Both the position numbers and the translations under genes were made by a program. 64,000 bases of DNA, from the NCBI GenBank assembly GCA_937927915.1, contig CALGKB010000005.1, positions 86,397-150,396 of the forward strand, given 5' to 3'. The notes under the pieces were generated by a model. It was not told the origin of the DNA. It worked only from the letters and a program-made list of their open reading frames with translations, and did not search any database. Of this stretch, positions 54,742 to 63,799 are shown in pieces. This DNA is from an uncultured Pseudanabaenaceae cyanobacterium (GTDB taxonomy: Bacteria > Cyanobacteriota > Cyanobacteriia > Pseudanabaenales > Pseudanabaenaceae). Position 1 is the stretch's first letter; each line of letters opens with the position of its first letter.

Positions 54742-54814
54742 ATTTCTGTCCTAAGAATATTTTGTTGGGGGTGACAGTATAAGCTACTATGGTCAAGGTG
54801 TGATTTTACAGTGT

Positions 54815-54964
54815 ATGGCTACAAATCTGCAGCTCGTGAGCCGACCGGAACCTACCTCTGACCGTCAGGACTCACTGGAACGGAAACTCGCCCAACTACA
54901 TCTGGAAATAGATATGCTCCTGGAGCATTTACACCGCGAAATCCAAACCCGCTCCCGCAAATAA
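54815..54964 (+). CDS. 49-residue helical protein upstream of desA
   Basis: A short frame from ATG 54815 to TAA 54962-54964, three bases before the desA ATG. The product is charged and helical, with a heptad-like part SLERKLAQLHLEIDMLLEHL, and ends in TRSRK. The position and the tight spacing support translation and possible coupling to desA. No family recognised. Confidence 0.55.
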   Translation: MATNLQLVSRPEPTSDRQDSLERKLAQLHLEIDMLLEHLHREIQTRSRK

Positions 54965-54967
54965 GGT

Positions 54968-56014
54968 ATGACGATTGCAACTGAAGAAGTACAAGGTCAG
55001 GTAACAGCACCTGATACTACGTTTTTGCGTCTTTCTCTGCGCTCTATTTTAAAAACTTTACCGCCCCAGGTTTTCCACCGCTCTCCTCTACGGGCTTGGT
55101 TGGGTGTGCTGGTGAGTGTAACAGCTGTCGCCCTGGGCTATGGGGGTCTCCTGGTCAGCCCCTGGTTTCTGCTGCCTCCCCTGTGGGTGTTTACGGGTAC
55201 TGCCCTCACGGGCTTTTTTGTCCTGGGTCATGACTGTGGTCATCGCTCTTTTGCCAGCCAGCGCTGGGTCAACGATGTGGTGGGACATCTACTGTTTTTG
55301 CCCCTCCTTTATCCCTTCTATCCCTGGCGCTTCCAGCATGACCACCACCACCAGTACACCAATCTACTGGAGGAGGATAACGCCTGGGCCCCCTTTACCA
55401 CAGAAATTTACAAAAGCCAGAATTTTGTCCTGCGGTTCTTCTACCGCCTGCTGCGGGGACGCTTCTGGTGGTTGGGTTCAATTGCCCACTGGGCTGCTGT
55501 TCACTTTGACGCCCGCAAATTTCCCCCCTCCCAACGGCAACAGGTGCGCTTTTCCAATCATCTGGTGCTTCTCTATGCCCTGATTTTCTTCCCTGCTCTT
55601 CTCGTCAGTGGGGGGGTCTGGGCTGTAATTAAATTTTTCCTCCTCCCCTGGTTGGTCTACCACTTCTGGATGAGTACGTTTACCCTTGTCCACCACACTA
55701 TGCCCGATATTCCCTTCAAAACTCGCTCCCAATGGTCGGCGGCGGAGGCGCAGTTGATGGGGTCTGTGCACTGTGACTATCCCTGGTGGGTGGAGTTCCT
55801 CTGCCATGATATTAACTGGCATATTCCACACCACGTGGCTCCTGCTATTCCGTTTTATAGATTGCGTATGGCACAAGCCTCTTTAGAGGAAAATTGGGGG
55901 GAATACCTCTATAAGACTCGCTTTTCCTGGGAATTGCTGAAAACTATCGGCGATCGCTGCCATCTCCATGACGAGCGGGATTGCTATCGCTCCTTTCAGG
56001 AGGCAGGGGTATGA
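54968..56014 (+). CDS. desA: Acyl-lipid delta-12 fatty acid desaturase
   Basis: A 348-residue membrane di-iron desaturase that puts the delta-12 double bond into C18 acyl chains of membrane lipids using ferredoxin. The three histidine boxes are HDCGH (88-92), FQHDHHHQ and HIPHHVAP. The spacing and the C-terminal box identify the DesA (omega-6) type rather than DesC. A ferredoxin-like gene lies two genes downstream. Its stop overlaps the ATG of the YciI gene. Confidence 0.9.
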   Translation: MTIATEEVQGQVTAPDTTFLRLSLRSILKTLPPQVFHRSPLRAWLGVLVSVTAVALGYGGLLVSPWFLLPPLWVFTGTALTGFFVLGHDCGHRSFASQRWVNDVVGHLLFLPLLYPFYPWRFQHDHHHQYTNLLEEDNAWAPFTTEIYKSQNFVLRFFYRLLRGRFWWLGSIAHWAAVHFDARKFPPSQRQQVRFSNHLVLLYALIFFPALLVSGGVWAVIKFFLLPWLVYHFWMSTFTLVHHTMPDIPFKTRSQWSAAEAQLMGSVHCDYPWWVEFLCHDINWHIPHHVAPAIPFYRLRMAQASLEENWGEYLYKTRFSWELLKTIGDRCHLHDERDCYRSFQEAGV

Positions 56015-56280
56015 AGAAGTTTGTCCTATGGGGGACTTATTGTGACGACGTGTTACAAAAGCGTGCTCCCTTTCGCCAAGCCCACTTGGATTACTTACAA
56101 TCTTTACAGCAGCAGGGGAAACTGCAAACGATCGGTCCGACCCAGGATATGCGGCGGGTGTTTGGTGTTTACATCGCCAAGGACGAAGGGGAGGCAAGGG
56201 CACTGATCGAGGCTGACCCCTACTGGCAAAACCAGGTCTGGACTAGCTACGAGGTCTACGAGTGGATACAGGCGATCTAG
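56011..56280 (+). CDS. YciI-family protein
   Basis: An 89-residue protein of the YciI (dimeric alpha/beta barrel) family: MKKFVLWGTYCDD, RQAHLDYLQSL (His near the active site), IGPTQDM and EARALIEADPYWQNQVW. Related proteins act as hydrolases or dehydratases on small molecules, but the role is unknown. ATG 56011 overlaps the desA stop (ATGA); a start ten codons earlier is less likely. Followed after 3 bases by a ferredoxin gene. Confidence 0.85.
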   Translation: MKKFVLWGTYCDDVLQKRAPFRQAHLDYLQSLQQQGKLQTIGPTQDMRRVFGVYIAKDEGEARALIEADPYWQNQVWTSYEVYEWIQAI

Positions 56281-56283
56281 GCG

Positions 56284-56688
56284 ATGAAGCGGCGCGTTAA
56301 TCTCACTTTTCCCCGTACCGTTGTGGGGGTGCCTATTACCTACCGCTTAGCGCGGGATTTTAACGTTGCTGCCAATATCATTCGGGCGCAGGTGGCTCCC
56401 GATCAGGTGGGGAAGATGGTCTTGGAGCTGCAGGGGGATATGGACCAAATTGACAGCGCGATCGAGTGGATGCGGTCCCTAGAAATTACGGTCTCCCTCC
56501 AGAGTAAGGAGATTGTCATTGATGAGGATGCCTGTGTGGACTGTGGTCTCTGTACGGGGGTTTGCCCTACCCAGTCTCTCAGCCTCAATCCCCACTCCTT
56601 TCGCCTTAGTTTTAATCGCAGTACCTGTAGTGTCTGTGAACAGTGTATTCCTGCCTGTCCCGTCAATGCTATCAGTGTCAATCTCTAG
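56284..56688 (+). CDS. NIL-domain ferredoxin, 2[4Fe-4S]
   Basis: A 134-residue protein with an N-terminal NIL domain (about 1-75, the fold that follows methionine-transport ATPases and binds small ligands) fused to a bacterial ferredoxin domain with two cluster motifs, CVDCGLCTGVCP and CSVCEQCIPACP. In cyanobacteria such proteins have been linked to sulfur and methionine metabolism; the electron partner is unknown. It follows the YciI gene closely. Confidence 0.9.
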   Translation: MKRRVNLTFPRTVVGVPITYRLARDFNVAANIIRAQVAPDQVGKMVLELQGDMDQIDSAIEWMRSLEITVSLQSKEIVIDEDACVDCGLCTGVCPTQSLSLNPHSFRLSFNRSTCSVCEQCIPACPVNAISVNL

Positions 56689-56779
56689 TGCCAGTCTGCC
56701 CCAGGTTGGTTGTCACAAATCTCAACATTTGTTCTAATGTCGCGTATACTACTAGAGGTTAAAGTTAAGGAAGTTGTAG

Positions 56780-57658
56780 ATGCAGGAGGCGGTACAGAAT
56801 ACTTTGACTCCCATTGAGTTTATGGGAGCACCAGAGGGGTTCAATCCTACTTTAGCATTGCTGATTTTTGCTGTTATTTTATTTGCTTTATCGACAACGG
56901 GTTACTGGTTATGGCACTGGTATCCGCCTTTGGTCTTCTTTCTTAACTTTGTCTCTCTTTATGTCCTAGGGACGGTGATTCACGATGCCTCCCACGGTGT
57001 GGCGCACAAGAATAGGATTGTCAATGCGGTGATGGGTCATGTGTCAGCCCTCTTGCAGGGGTTTGTCTATCCTGTGTTTACTAGGGTGCATATGCAACAC
57101 CATGCCCATGTCAATGACCCGGAGAATGACCCAGACCACTTTGTCTCCACGGGGGGACCCCTGTGGCTGATTGCAGTGCGCTTTTTCTACCATGAGGTGT
57201 TCTTCTTCCAAAGACGGTTGTGGCGGAAATGGGAACTGTGGGAGTGGTTCTTTAGCCGTCTGCTGTTGGTAATTGTGCTCACCCTGGGCTACCACTACGG
57301 TTTCCTGCAGTATATGCTCACCTACTGGTTTGGTCCGGCGGGGATTATGGGTTTGCTGCTGGGTCTCTTTTTTGACTATCTGCCCCATCGTCCCTTCCAA
57401 GAACGATCGCGTTGGAAGAATGCACGGGTCTATCCTAGCTGGCTGCTTAACATTTTGCTTCTGGGTCAGAACTATCACCTAGTCCACCACCTGTGGCCTA
57501 ACATTCCCTGGTATAACTACCAACCTGCCTACTACAAGATGAAGCCCCTCCTCGATGCCCATGGCTCTCCCCAAAGTTTGGGTCTCTGGCGTTTACCGGA
57601 CCTGGGCGGTTTCATCTACGATATTTTCCTTGGTATTCGCTTCCATCACCACAAGTAG
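56780..57658 (+). CDS. crtR: Beta-carotene hydroxylase CrtR
   Basis: CrtR adds hydroxyl groups to beta-carotene to form zeaxanthin, and acts on related carotenoids, in the membrane. The 292-residue product begins TPIEFMGAPEGFNPTLALL, as in known CrtR, and has the histidine boxes HDASHGVAH, HMQHHAHVND and NYHLVHHLWP of the di-iron membrane oxygenases. It lies near desA, another enzyme of the same superfamily. Its stop overlaps the GTG of the next gene. Confidence 0.9.
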   Translation: MQEAVQNTLTPIEFMGAPEGFNPTLALLIFAVILFALSTTGYWLWHWYPPLVFFLNFVSLYVLGTVIHDASHGVAHKNRIVNAVMGHVSALLQGFVYPVFTRVHMQHHAHVNDPENDPDHFVSTGGPLWLIAVRFFYHEVFFFQRRLWRKWELWEWFFSRLLLVIVLTLGYHYGFLQYMLTYWFGPAGIMGLLLGLFFDYLPHRPFQERSRWKNARVYPSWLLNILLLGQNYHLVHHLWPNIPWYNYQPAYYKMKPLLDAHGSPQSLGLWRLPDLGGFIYDIFLGIRFHHHK

Positions 57659-58680
57659 TGTTTAACGTTGCAGTCATTATTCCGACGGGGGTAGGGGCAG
57701 CGATCGGGGGGTTTGCGGGGGATGCTCTCCCTGTGGTGCGTGCCCTTGCTGCTATCTGTGATTGGGTGGTTACTCATCCTAATGTGGTCAATGGAGCAAG
57801 TTTATATTACCCACTCCCTAACGTGCTTTATACAGAGGGCTATGCCCTCAACCAGTTTGCTAGTGGTCGGTGGGGGTTACGCCCCACTTATGGCAATGCC
57901 ATTGGGGTTATCTTTGACCGGGGTATAGAGGGGGATTTGCTCCTTCGCCATGAGCAGGCGATCGCAGCGGCGCGGGCAACTTTGGGCTTGGAGATTCCCC
58001 AAACGATCGTGACAGATAGTCCTCTGGGGGTGGAGTTGCGGCGGGGGAGTTCGGGGGCTACCTGGGGCACGATCGCTCATCCCGATAGTTTGCTGCGGGC
58101 GGCGGGGGAATTGTTGGCGGCAGACAGTAGAATCAGGGCGATGGCTGTGGTGACGCGCTTTCCCGACGAACCCGAAAGTGAGATGGTAAAAAAGTACCGA
58201 TCGGGACAGGGGGTAGATGCCCTTGCGGGGGCGGAAGCGGTAATCAGTCATTTGCTGACCAGGGAGTTGGAGTTACCCTGTGCCCATGCCCCTGCCCTCA
58301 GACCTTTGCCCCTATCCCCAGAGGTTGACCCCCGAGCCTGTGCGGAGGAGTTGGGCTATACCTTTTTGCCCTGTGTGTTGGTGGGCTTGAGCCGGGCACC
58401 CCAAATTGTCAGTCAGCCCCGTTATCTGCTGCCAGGGGATTTACGCTCCTCCCAGATCAATGCTGTGATTGCTCCCTATAGCTGCTGTGGTAGTCCTGCC
58501 CTCTTGGCGTGGTGGGAACAGGGAACAACGATCGTGTTGGTACGGGGGAATACTACGGTCTTAGAGGTTTTGCCCCAGGATGTGGGGATCAAGGCAGTAG
58601 TGGTGGAGAATTACCTAGAAGCGATCGGGGTGTTGGTGGCTCTCAAGGCGGGCGTTTCTCCCCGGACATTGCTACGATAA
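57658..58680 (+). CDS. DUF3326 protein
   Basis: A 340-residue protein of the DUF3326 family, found in cyanobacteria and plants, starting FNVAVIIPTGVGAAIGGFAGDALP and containing THPNVVNGASLYYPLPNVLYTEG. It is probably an enzyme of small-molecule metabolism, but no activity is known to me. The start is a GTG that overlaps the crtR stop (TAGTG), so the two are coupled. Confidence 0.8.
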   Translation: MFNVAVIIPTGVGAAIGGFAGDALPVVRALAAICDWVVTHPNVVNGASLYYPLPNVLYTEGYALNQFASGRWGLRPTYGNAIGVIFDRGIEGDLLLRHEQAIAAARATLGLEIPQTIVTDSPLGVELRRGSSGATWGTIAHPDSLLRAAGELLAADSRIRAMAVVTRFPDEPESEMVKKYRSGQGVDALAGAEAVISHLLTRELELPCAHAPALRPLPLSPEVDPRACAEELGYTFLPCVLVGLSRAPQIVSQPRYLLPGDLRSSQINAVIAPYSCCGSPALLAWWEQGTTIVLVRGNTTVLEVLPQDVGIKAVVVENYLEAIGVLVALKAGVSPRTLLR

Positions 58681-58704
58681 ATGCTAGTCGGTGGAGTCAG
58701 GTAG

Positions 58705-59007
58705 ATGAATACCCCTTTGGTTGTTGGTGCCTTGATTGTCGCTGTTTTGGTGGTGCTGTGGCTGGTCAATGTAATTAAAACGACTATACAGACTGCCCTA
58801 CTGATTGGAGTGGTTGTATTTGCTCTGCAGGTGGGGTTTAAGGTCGGTCCTTTGGATGTGTGGCGACAGATTCAGTCAGCAGCGGGAAGTTTAGCAAACT
58901 GGTTACGGAATTGGGGGAATAGATACTCCCCCTTTAAGAAAACACCCCAGGAGAGTTTGCTGTGGTTAATCCCCCTCCTCCTGGAGCAGATTGCTGAGTT
59001 AGGTTGA
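58705..59007 (+). CDS. Small membrane protein
   Basis: A 100-residue protein with two hydrophobic segments (about residues 4-23 and 28-46) and a C-terminal part with amphipathic helices (RQIQSAAGSLANWLRNWGNRY). It follows the DUF3326 gene after 24 bases and its stop abuts that of the convergent MoaD/ThiS-like gene. Family unknown. Confidence 0.6.
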   Translation: MNTPLVVGALIVAVLVVLWLVNVIKTTIQTALLIGVVVFALQVGFKVGPLDVWRQIQSAAGSLANWLRNWGNRYSPFKKTPQESLLWLIPLLLEQIAELG

Positions 59008-59283
59008 CTACCCCCCCGCAATAGCAGGGACAATGCTCACTTCATCCCCATCCTTGAGGGCGGTGTCGGGACCATCCAAAAAGCGGATGTCCTCGCTGTT
59101 GACATAGAAGTTGACGAAGCGGCGGATATTGCCGTTTTCATCACAGAGACGCTCCTTAAAGCCAGGGAAGGTTGCCTCCAGGGCGTTAAGCATCTCGCGG
59201 ATGTTGCTGGCTTCACACTCGATCGTGGCTTGGTTGTTGGTCAAGTTTTGCAAAGGCGTGGGAATGAGAACTTTCAGCGCCAT
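59008..59283 (-). CDS. MoaD/ThiS-like sulfur carrier
   Basis: A 91-residue ubiquitin-like protein ending in the free GG ([10 protein letters not shown]) needed for adenylation and thiocarboxylation. The pattern ([25 protein letters not shown]) fits the MoaD/ThiS family; cyanobacterial relatives of this length are often annotated simply as MoaD/ThiS family, and their pathway (molybdopterin, thiamine, or cysteine as for CysO) is not decided by sequence. It is 37 bases downstream of pntB on the same strand. Confidence 0.85.
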   Translation of the reverse strand: MALKVLIPTPLQNLTNNQATIECEASNIREMLNALEATFPGFKERLCDENGNIRRFVNFYVNSEDIRFLDGPDTALKDGDEVSIVPAIAGG

Positions 59284-59320
59284 AACTGAATCACCTATAA
59301 CTTCTGCTTTATTTTACCAA

Positions 59321-60721
59321 TTAGCCCTGCAACTCCTTGAGGGCATTAGTGAGAGCCATCACGGTTTCCTTGGCGTTGCCAAACAGCATCATCGTCCTCT
59401 CTTTGAAGAAGAGTTCGTTTTCCACTCCTGCAAAGCCCTTGTTCATGCCCCGTTTGATCACGATCGTGTGTTTAGCTCTGTCTACTTCTAAAATCGGCAT
59501 CCCGTAGATGGGACTGTCCTTAGCAGTGCGGGCACTGGGGTTGACCACATCATTAGCACCGATGACTAGCGCCACATCCACATAGGGGAACTGAGGATTG
59601 ATGTCCTCCATGTCGTAGAGCTGGGAATAGGGGACGTTAGCTTCCGCCAGCAATACGTTCATGTGTCCAGGCATCCGCCCCGCTACTGGGTGAATGGCAT
59701 ACTTCACGTCTACCCCTAATTTCTCTAGGGCTTCTGCCAACTCCCGCACCGCGTGCTGCGCTTGGGCAACCGCCATGCCATAACCAGGCACAATTACTAC
59801 CGATCGGGCATAACCCATGATCATCGCTGCTTCTTCTGCATCTATCTGGCGCACTGTGCCTTGGCTTTGCTCCGTAGCCGCCCCTTCTGCTGTAACACTG
59901 CCAAAGCCGCTAAAGAGGACGTTGAGTAAACTGCGGTTCATGGCTTTACACATGATCTGGGTGAGGATGAGACCCGATGCCCCCACCAAGGCACCCGCCA
60001 CAATCAAGATGTTGTTCATCACTACGAAACCAGCGGCACTGCCCGCCAAGCCTGAAAAGGAGTTTAGGAGGGAAATTACCACGGGCATATCGCCGCCACC
60101 AATGGGTACCACCAGCAAAATCCCCACCACCAGGGCAATGAGATTGATGGTCAGGAATATCCACAGGTCGGGTTGGAAGAGCAGCCAGCCACTGCCTAGG
60201 ACAAAGCCCACCAGCAGCGCCCCATTTACCCACTGCTGCCCTACAAATTTAATGGGAGTGCCAGGCAGAATCCCTTGTAACTTGGCAAAAGCCACCATAC
60301 TGCCCGTAAACGTGACGTTACCGATCAGCACACTCAAAAGGATGGAAATCCCCACTACGATCGGTATGTCCGTGCCGCTATGGGTCAAGCGCCAGTACTC
60401 CCCCACTGCCACCAGGGAAGAGGCTAAGCCCCCCAGACCATTGAGGAAACCCACCATCTGGGGCATATCCGTCATCGCCACACCGTAGGCAATCCACACC
60501 CCCAGAGCAGAGCCGATCGCCAGCCCCACTGCCAGATAGGTGTAATTCAAAATATGTTGGTCTAGCAGGGTAGCCCCCACTGCCAAGAGCATCCCCACTG
60601 CCCCCAAAATATTGCCCTGGCGCGCCGTAGCAGGGGAACTCATGCGCTTTAAGCCCAAGATAAACAAACCCACCGCTGTCAGGTAGGCTAACTGAATCCC
60701 CGATGGTAAAAACTCTGCCAT
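59321..60721 (-). CDS. pntB: NAD(P) transhydrogenase subunit beta
   Basis: PntB is the membrane and NADPH-binding subunit of the proton-driven transhydrogenase in the thylakoid or plasma membrane. The 466-residue product has eight or more helices and the C-terminal dIII domain with VIVPGYGMAVAQAQHAV, PVAGRMPGHMNVLLAEA and GANDVVNPSA. ATG 60721 is chosen because the pntA2 stop is at 60723; the frame upstream runs into pntA2. Confidence 0.95.
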   Translation of the reverse strand: MAEFLPSGIQLAYLTAVGLFILGLKRMSSPATARQGNILGAVGMLLAVGATLLDQHILNYTYLAVGLAIGSALGVWIAYGVAMTDMPQMVGFLNGLGGLASSLVAVGEYWRLTHSGTDIPIVVGISILLSVLIGNVTFTGSMVAFAKLQGILPGTPIKFVGQQWVNGALLVGFVLGSGWLLFQPDLWIFLTINLIALVVGILLVVPIGGGDMPVVISLLNSFSGLAGSAAGFVVMNNILIVAGALVGASGLILTQIMCKAMNRSLLNVLFSGFGSVTAEGAATEQSQGTVRQIDAEEAAMIMGYARSVVIVPGYGMAVAQAQHAVRELAEALEKLGVDVKYAIHPVAGRMPGHMNVLLAEANVPYSQLYDMEDINPQFPYVDVALVIGANDVVNPSARTAKDSPIYGMPILEVDRAKHTIVIKRGMNKGFAGVENELFFKERTMMLFGNAKETVMALTNALKELQG

Positions 60722-60722
60722 C

Positions 60723-61010
60723 TTAGCCCTCCTTTTTCTTGAACATCTCCAACATCCGATCGGTGACCAGAAAACCCCCCACCACGTTGACAGTGGCAGC
60801 AATCACAGCAATGAAGCCGAGGATTGTAGCTAGGGTGAGATTCTCCGTACTGCTGGCTACCAAAAGGGCGCCAATGAGAGAAATACCGGAAATGGCATTG
60901 GACCCCGACATCAGGGGGGTGTGGAGGGTGGGGGGCACCTTGTTGATGATTTCAAACCCCGCAAAACTGGCGAGTACAAATACAAATAAAGCACTAATTA
61001 AACCTTCCAT
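60723..61010 (-). CDS. pntA2: NAD(P) transhydrogenase subunit alpha 2 (membrane part)
   Basis: A 95-residue membrane protein with three helices, corresponding to the membrane segment of PntA that is a separate polypeptide in cyanobacteria: FVLASFAGFEIINKVPPTLHTPLMSGSNAISGI. It lies between pntB and pntA1, with a one-base gap to pntB and nine bases to pntA1, so one operon. Confidence 0.95.
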   Translation of the reverse strand: MEGLISALFVFVLASFAGFEIINKVPPTLHTPLMSGSNAISGISLIGALLVASSTENLTLATILGFIAVIAATVNVVGGFLVTDRMLEMFKKKEG

Positions 61011-61019
61011 CTTTTCCTC

Positions 61020-62159
61020 CTACACTTGCACCGGTGCTAACATCTCCTTTACACGGGGGTGGCGAACTTCTCCCCCATGACAAACACAGGCACTGCTGAT
61101 AATGTCGTCGCCAAAATCGAGATGAATAGCGCCGTCCTTCACCAGCAGTTGTAAAAAATTACTGATGTTTTTGCTGTAGAGCTGGGAGGCATGCACGGCT
61201 ACGGTAGAGGGCAAATTCACCGGACCCAAAATCTTGACCCCATGTTTCTCGATCGTCTGTCCTGGCTGCGACCCTTCGCAGTTGCCCCCCTGTTCCGCCA
61301 CTAAATCCACAATTACTGACCCCGGCTTCATGCCGGCGATCATTTCTTCTGTCACCAGTAGGGGGGCTTTTTTCCCTGGCACTTGGGCAGTGGTAATAAC
61401 CACATCAGCTTCCTGCACGTGCTTGGTCAGAACCTGACGGGCGTACTCCTGGGCGTTTTGGGAAATTTCCTTGGCGTAGCCCCCCTGGGCAGTCGTCTCC
61501 TCTTTGAGGGTAATCTCGATAAATTTTGCCCCCAGACTCTGCACCTCCTCCTTCACAGCGGGGCGAATGTCGTATGCTTCTACCAAGGCTCCTAAGCGCC
61601 GCGCCGTAGCGATCGCCTGCAATCCCGCTACCCCTGCCCCCATTACTAACACCTTTGCCGGGGGAATTGTCCCCGCTGCCGTCGTCAACATGGGGAAATA
61701 ACGGGGCAGAGCCTCCGCTGCCAAAATTACTGCCTTGTACCCAGCGATCGAGGCTTGGGAGGAGAGGGCATCCATCGACTGCGCCCTACTGGTGCGGGGA
61801 ATCATCTCCATACTGATTGCTGTTATCCCCCGTGCATTGAGAGCACCGATCGTTTGGGGCATACCCAGGGGGTTGAGGAAGCCCACAACAATCTGTCCTG
61901 CCTGCCAATGCTGCCATTCCTCTGGGGTGGGGGGACTTACTTTAGCAATCACATCCGCTGCCGCCAGCATTTCAGCTTTGTTGTGTCCTATGACCGCCCC
62001 TGCTGCCTGGAACTCCTGGTCAGAAATATTAGCCCCTAAGCCAGCCCCTGTCTCGATCGTGACCGTCCAGCCCCGCTTAACCAAAGTCGCCACTACACTG
62101 GGTACCAGCGCCACCCGGCGCTCAAACCCCCTCGTCTCATTGACTACGGCAATTTTCAT
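61020..62159 (-). CDS. pntA1: NAD(P) transhydrogenase subunit alpha 1 (NAD-binding part)
   Basis: A 379-residue soluble dI domain that binds NAD(H). It has the AlaDH/PNT fold with VALVPSVVATLVKRGW, the Rossmann motif VMGAGVAGLQAIATARRLGA and EMIPRTSRAQSMDALSSQA. It is the first gene of the pntA1-pntA2-pntB operon. The enzyme links the proton gradient to NADPH formation. Confidence 0.95.
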   Translation of the reverse strand: MKIAVVNETRGFERRVALVPSVVATLVKRGWTVTIETGAGLGANISDQEFQAAGAVIGHNKAEMLAAADVIAKVSPPTPEEWQHWQAGQIVVGFLNPLGMPQTIGALNARGITAISMEMIPRTSRAQSMDALSSQASIAGYKAVILAAEALPRYFPMLTTAAGTIPPAKVLVMGAGVAGLQAIATARRLGALVEAYDIRPAVKEEVQSLGAKFIEITLKEETTAQGGYAKEISQNAQEYARQVLTKHVQEADVVITTAQVPGKKAPLLVTEEMIAGMKPGSVIVDLVAEQGGNCEGSQPGQTIEKHGVKILGPVNLPSTVAVHASQLYSKNISNFLQLLVKDGAIHLDFGDDIISSACVCHGGEVRHPRVKEMLAPVQV

Positions 62160-62455
62160 GGATACCTACTCTCTTATAGCTTTTCCTTAGTGAAACCCCA
62201 TTTCACCAAAGCTGTATGTATCCTAAAACCCCAAACGGAAGCGATCGGGGCATTCTTAACTATGTCTTTATCTCTCCCCCTGATCCCCACATATAACTTC
62301 AAGTTTCTGTCTGTGGGAGTCTGAGCTGCTTAAAAATTTGTAACAAACACTGATTCAACGACATAGTATAAAAAATGCTAAGGTGTATAAGGCAAGTTTT
62401 AGAAACAGCCCTTTAGACCAACTCTATTACATAAACTCTTAGGAGACCTCAGTCT
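62160..62455. promoter_or_regulatory. Intergenic region with cpc promoter and leader
   Basis: This 296-base gap separates the divergent pnt and cpc operons. AT-rich promoter-like sequence (TTGTAA at 62338-62343; TAGTATAAA near 62364-62372) lies about 90 bases before cpcB and implies a leader of some 70-80 bases with an AGGAGA ribosome site. The exact boxes are not certain. No gene is seen. Confidence 0.45.
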
Positions 62456-62974
62456 ATGTACGACGCTTTTGCGAAAGTTGTAGCTCAAGCTGATGCGCGT
62501 GGTGAGTACCTGACTCCTGCGCAGTTCGATGCTCTTAGCGCTATGGTTGCAGAAGGCAACAAGCGGATGGACATCGTTAACCGCATCTCCAGCAATGCTT
62601 CCAAGATTGTGGCTGACGCTGCCCGTGCTCTGTTTGCGGAACAGCCCCAGTTGATCGCCCCCGGTGGCAATGCCTACACCAGCCGTCGTATGGCTGCCTG
62701 CCTGCGGGACATGGAGATTATCCTCCGCTATGTAACCTACGCCATGTTCACCGGCGATGCTAGCGTCCTAGACGATCGGTGCTTAAATGGTCTGCGGGAA
62801 ACCTACCTGGCACTGGGTACCCCTGGGGCTTCCGTGGCTGTAGGTATTCAAAAGATGAAGGATGCCGCTATTGCCATCGCTAACGACCCCAACAACATCA
62901 CCCGTGGTGATTGTTCTAACCTGATTGCCGAATTGGCTACCTACTTCGATCGGGCTGCCGCTGCTGTAGTCTAA
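62456..62974 (+). CDS. cpcB: C-phycocyanin beta subunit
   Basis: The 172-residue beta subunit of phycocyanin in phycobilisome rods. The chromophore cysteines are in [10 protein letters not shown] (Cys-82 type) and in RGDCSNL (Cys-153 type), both carrying phycocyanobilin, and the methylated asparagine is in GGNAYTS. It is followed after 39 bases by cpcA with an AGAAAG ribosome site between them. Confidence 0.96.
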   Translation: MYDAFAKVVAQADARGEYLTPAQFDALSAMVAEGNKRMDIVNRISSNASKIVADAARALFAEQPQLIAPGGNAYTSRRMAACLRDMEIILRYVTYAMFTGDASVLDDRCLNGLRETYLALGTPGASVAVGIQKMKDAAIAIANDPNNITRGDCSNLIAELATYFDRAAAAVV

Positions 62975-63013
62975 CCATACTAAGTCATCTAAATCAACGG
63001 AGAAAGAACTACG

Positions 63014-63502
63014 ATGAAAACCCCTTTAACCGAAGCTATTGCTATCGCTGATTCCCAAGGACGCTTCCCCAGCTCTACGGAAATCCAAGTGGCTTTTGGT
63101 CGTTATCGCCAAGCTGCGGCTAGTCTGGAAGCTGCCCGTGCTCTCTCTGCCAATGCATTCAACCTGGCTAATGCTGCGGCTAATGCTGTATACCAAAAGT
63201 TCCCCTACACGACCACTATGCAAGGTCCCAACTACGCTTCTACCCAGGTGGGCAGAGACAAGTGCGTACGGGACATTGGCTACTATATCCGCATGATCAC
63301 CTACTGTTTGGTGGTAGGCGGTACTGGTCCTATGGATGATTACCTGGTAGCTGGTTTGGCAGAAATTAACCGTACCTTTGAACTGTCCCCCAGCTGGTAC
63401 ATCGAAGCCCTCAAGTACATCCGTGCTAACCATGGCTTGACTGGGGATGCCGCTGTAGAGGCTAACTCCTACATCGACTACGCTATCAACGTCCTGAGCT
63501 AA
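63014..63502 (+). CDS. cpcA: C-phycocyanin alpha subunit
   Basis: The 162-residue alpha subunit pairs with CpcB to form the phycocyanin monomer. The single chromophore cysteine lies in [15 protein letters not shown] (Cys-84 type). [18 protein letters not shown] is the standard start. A strong terminator follows the stop, and no rod-linker gene (cpcC, cpcD) comes next, so this operon ends with cpcA. Confidence 0.96.
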   Translation: MKTPLTEAIAIADSQGRFPSSTEIQVAFGRYRQAAASLEAARALSANAFNLANAAANAVYQKFPYTTTMQGPNYASTQVGRDKCVRDIGYYIRMITYCLVVGGTGPMDDYLVAGLAEINRTFELSPSWYIEALKYIRANHGLTGDAAVEANSYIDYAINVLS

Positions 63503-63526
63503 TTCCAAACTTATATTTTCTTTCCG

Positions 63527-63553
63527 ACAGGGGTCACAGCGACTCCTGTTTTT
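63527..63553 (+). terminator. Terminator of cpcBA
   Basis: ACAGGGGTC (63527-63535) and GACTCCTGT (63541-63549) form a 9-pair stem (one G-T pair) with loop ACAGC, followed by TTTT. This is a clear rho-independent terminator 25 bases after the cpcA stop. Confidence 0.85.
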
Positions 63554-63606
63554 CATTAATTTCTGCTACTTTAGAAGTACACCATTTAGTAAGCGGAGTT
63601 TTAATT

Positions 63607-63795
63607 ATGACTTTAATCTTCCAGGTGCTCGTGGCTTTATTTATCCTCTACTCCTTCGCCATGGTAATTGCCGTACCCGTTGCCTATGCCCTCCCCAGTA
63701 ACTGGAACCAAACCCGTCCCCTCATCCTCCTTGGCTCCATTCTCTGGGTACTCTTTGTCATCGTCATCGGTATTCTCAATTCCTTTGTCGTATAG
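63607..63795 (+). CDS. psbZ: Photosystem II protein PsbZ
   Basis: A 62-residue protein with two membrane helices: LIFQVLVALFILYSFAMVIAVPVAYA and PLILLGSILWVLFVIVIGIL, joined by LPSNWNQTRP. This is the PsbZ (Ycf9) pattern, a small photosystem II core subunit near CP43 that stabilises the complex. It has its own upstream region after the cpc terminator and converges on psbA. Confidence 0.92.
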   Translation: MTLIFQVLVALFILYSFAMVIAVPVAYALPSNWNQTRPLILLGSILWVLFVIVIGILNSFVV

Positions 63796-63799
63796 GCAA

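Noticed and set aside
59817..60488. 223-codon frame opposite pntB
   Set aside because: It is a shadow of the conserved transhydrogenase subunit on the other strand.
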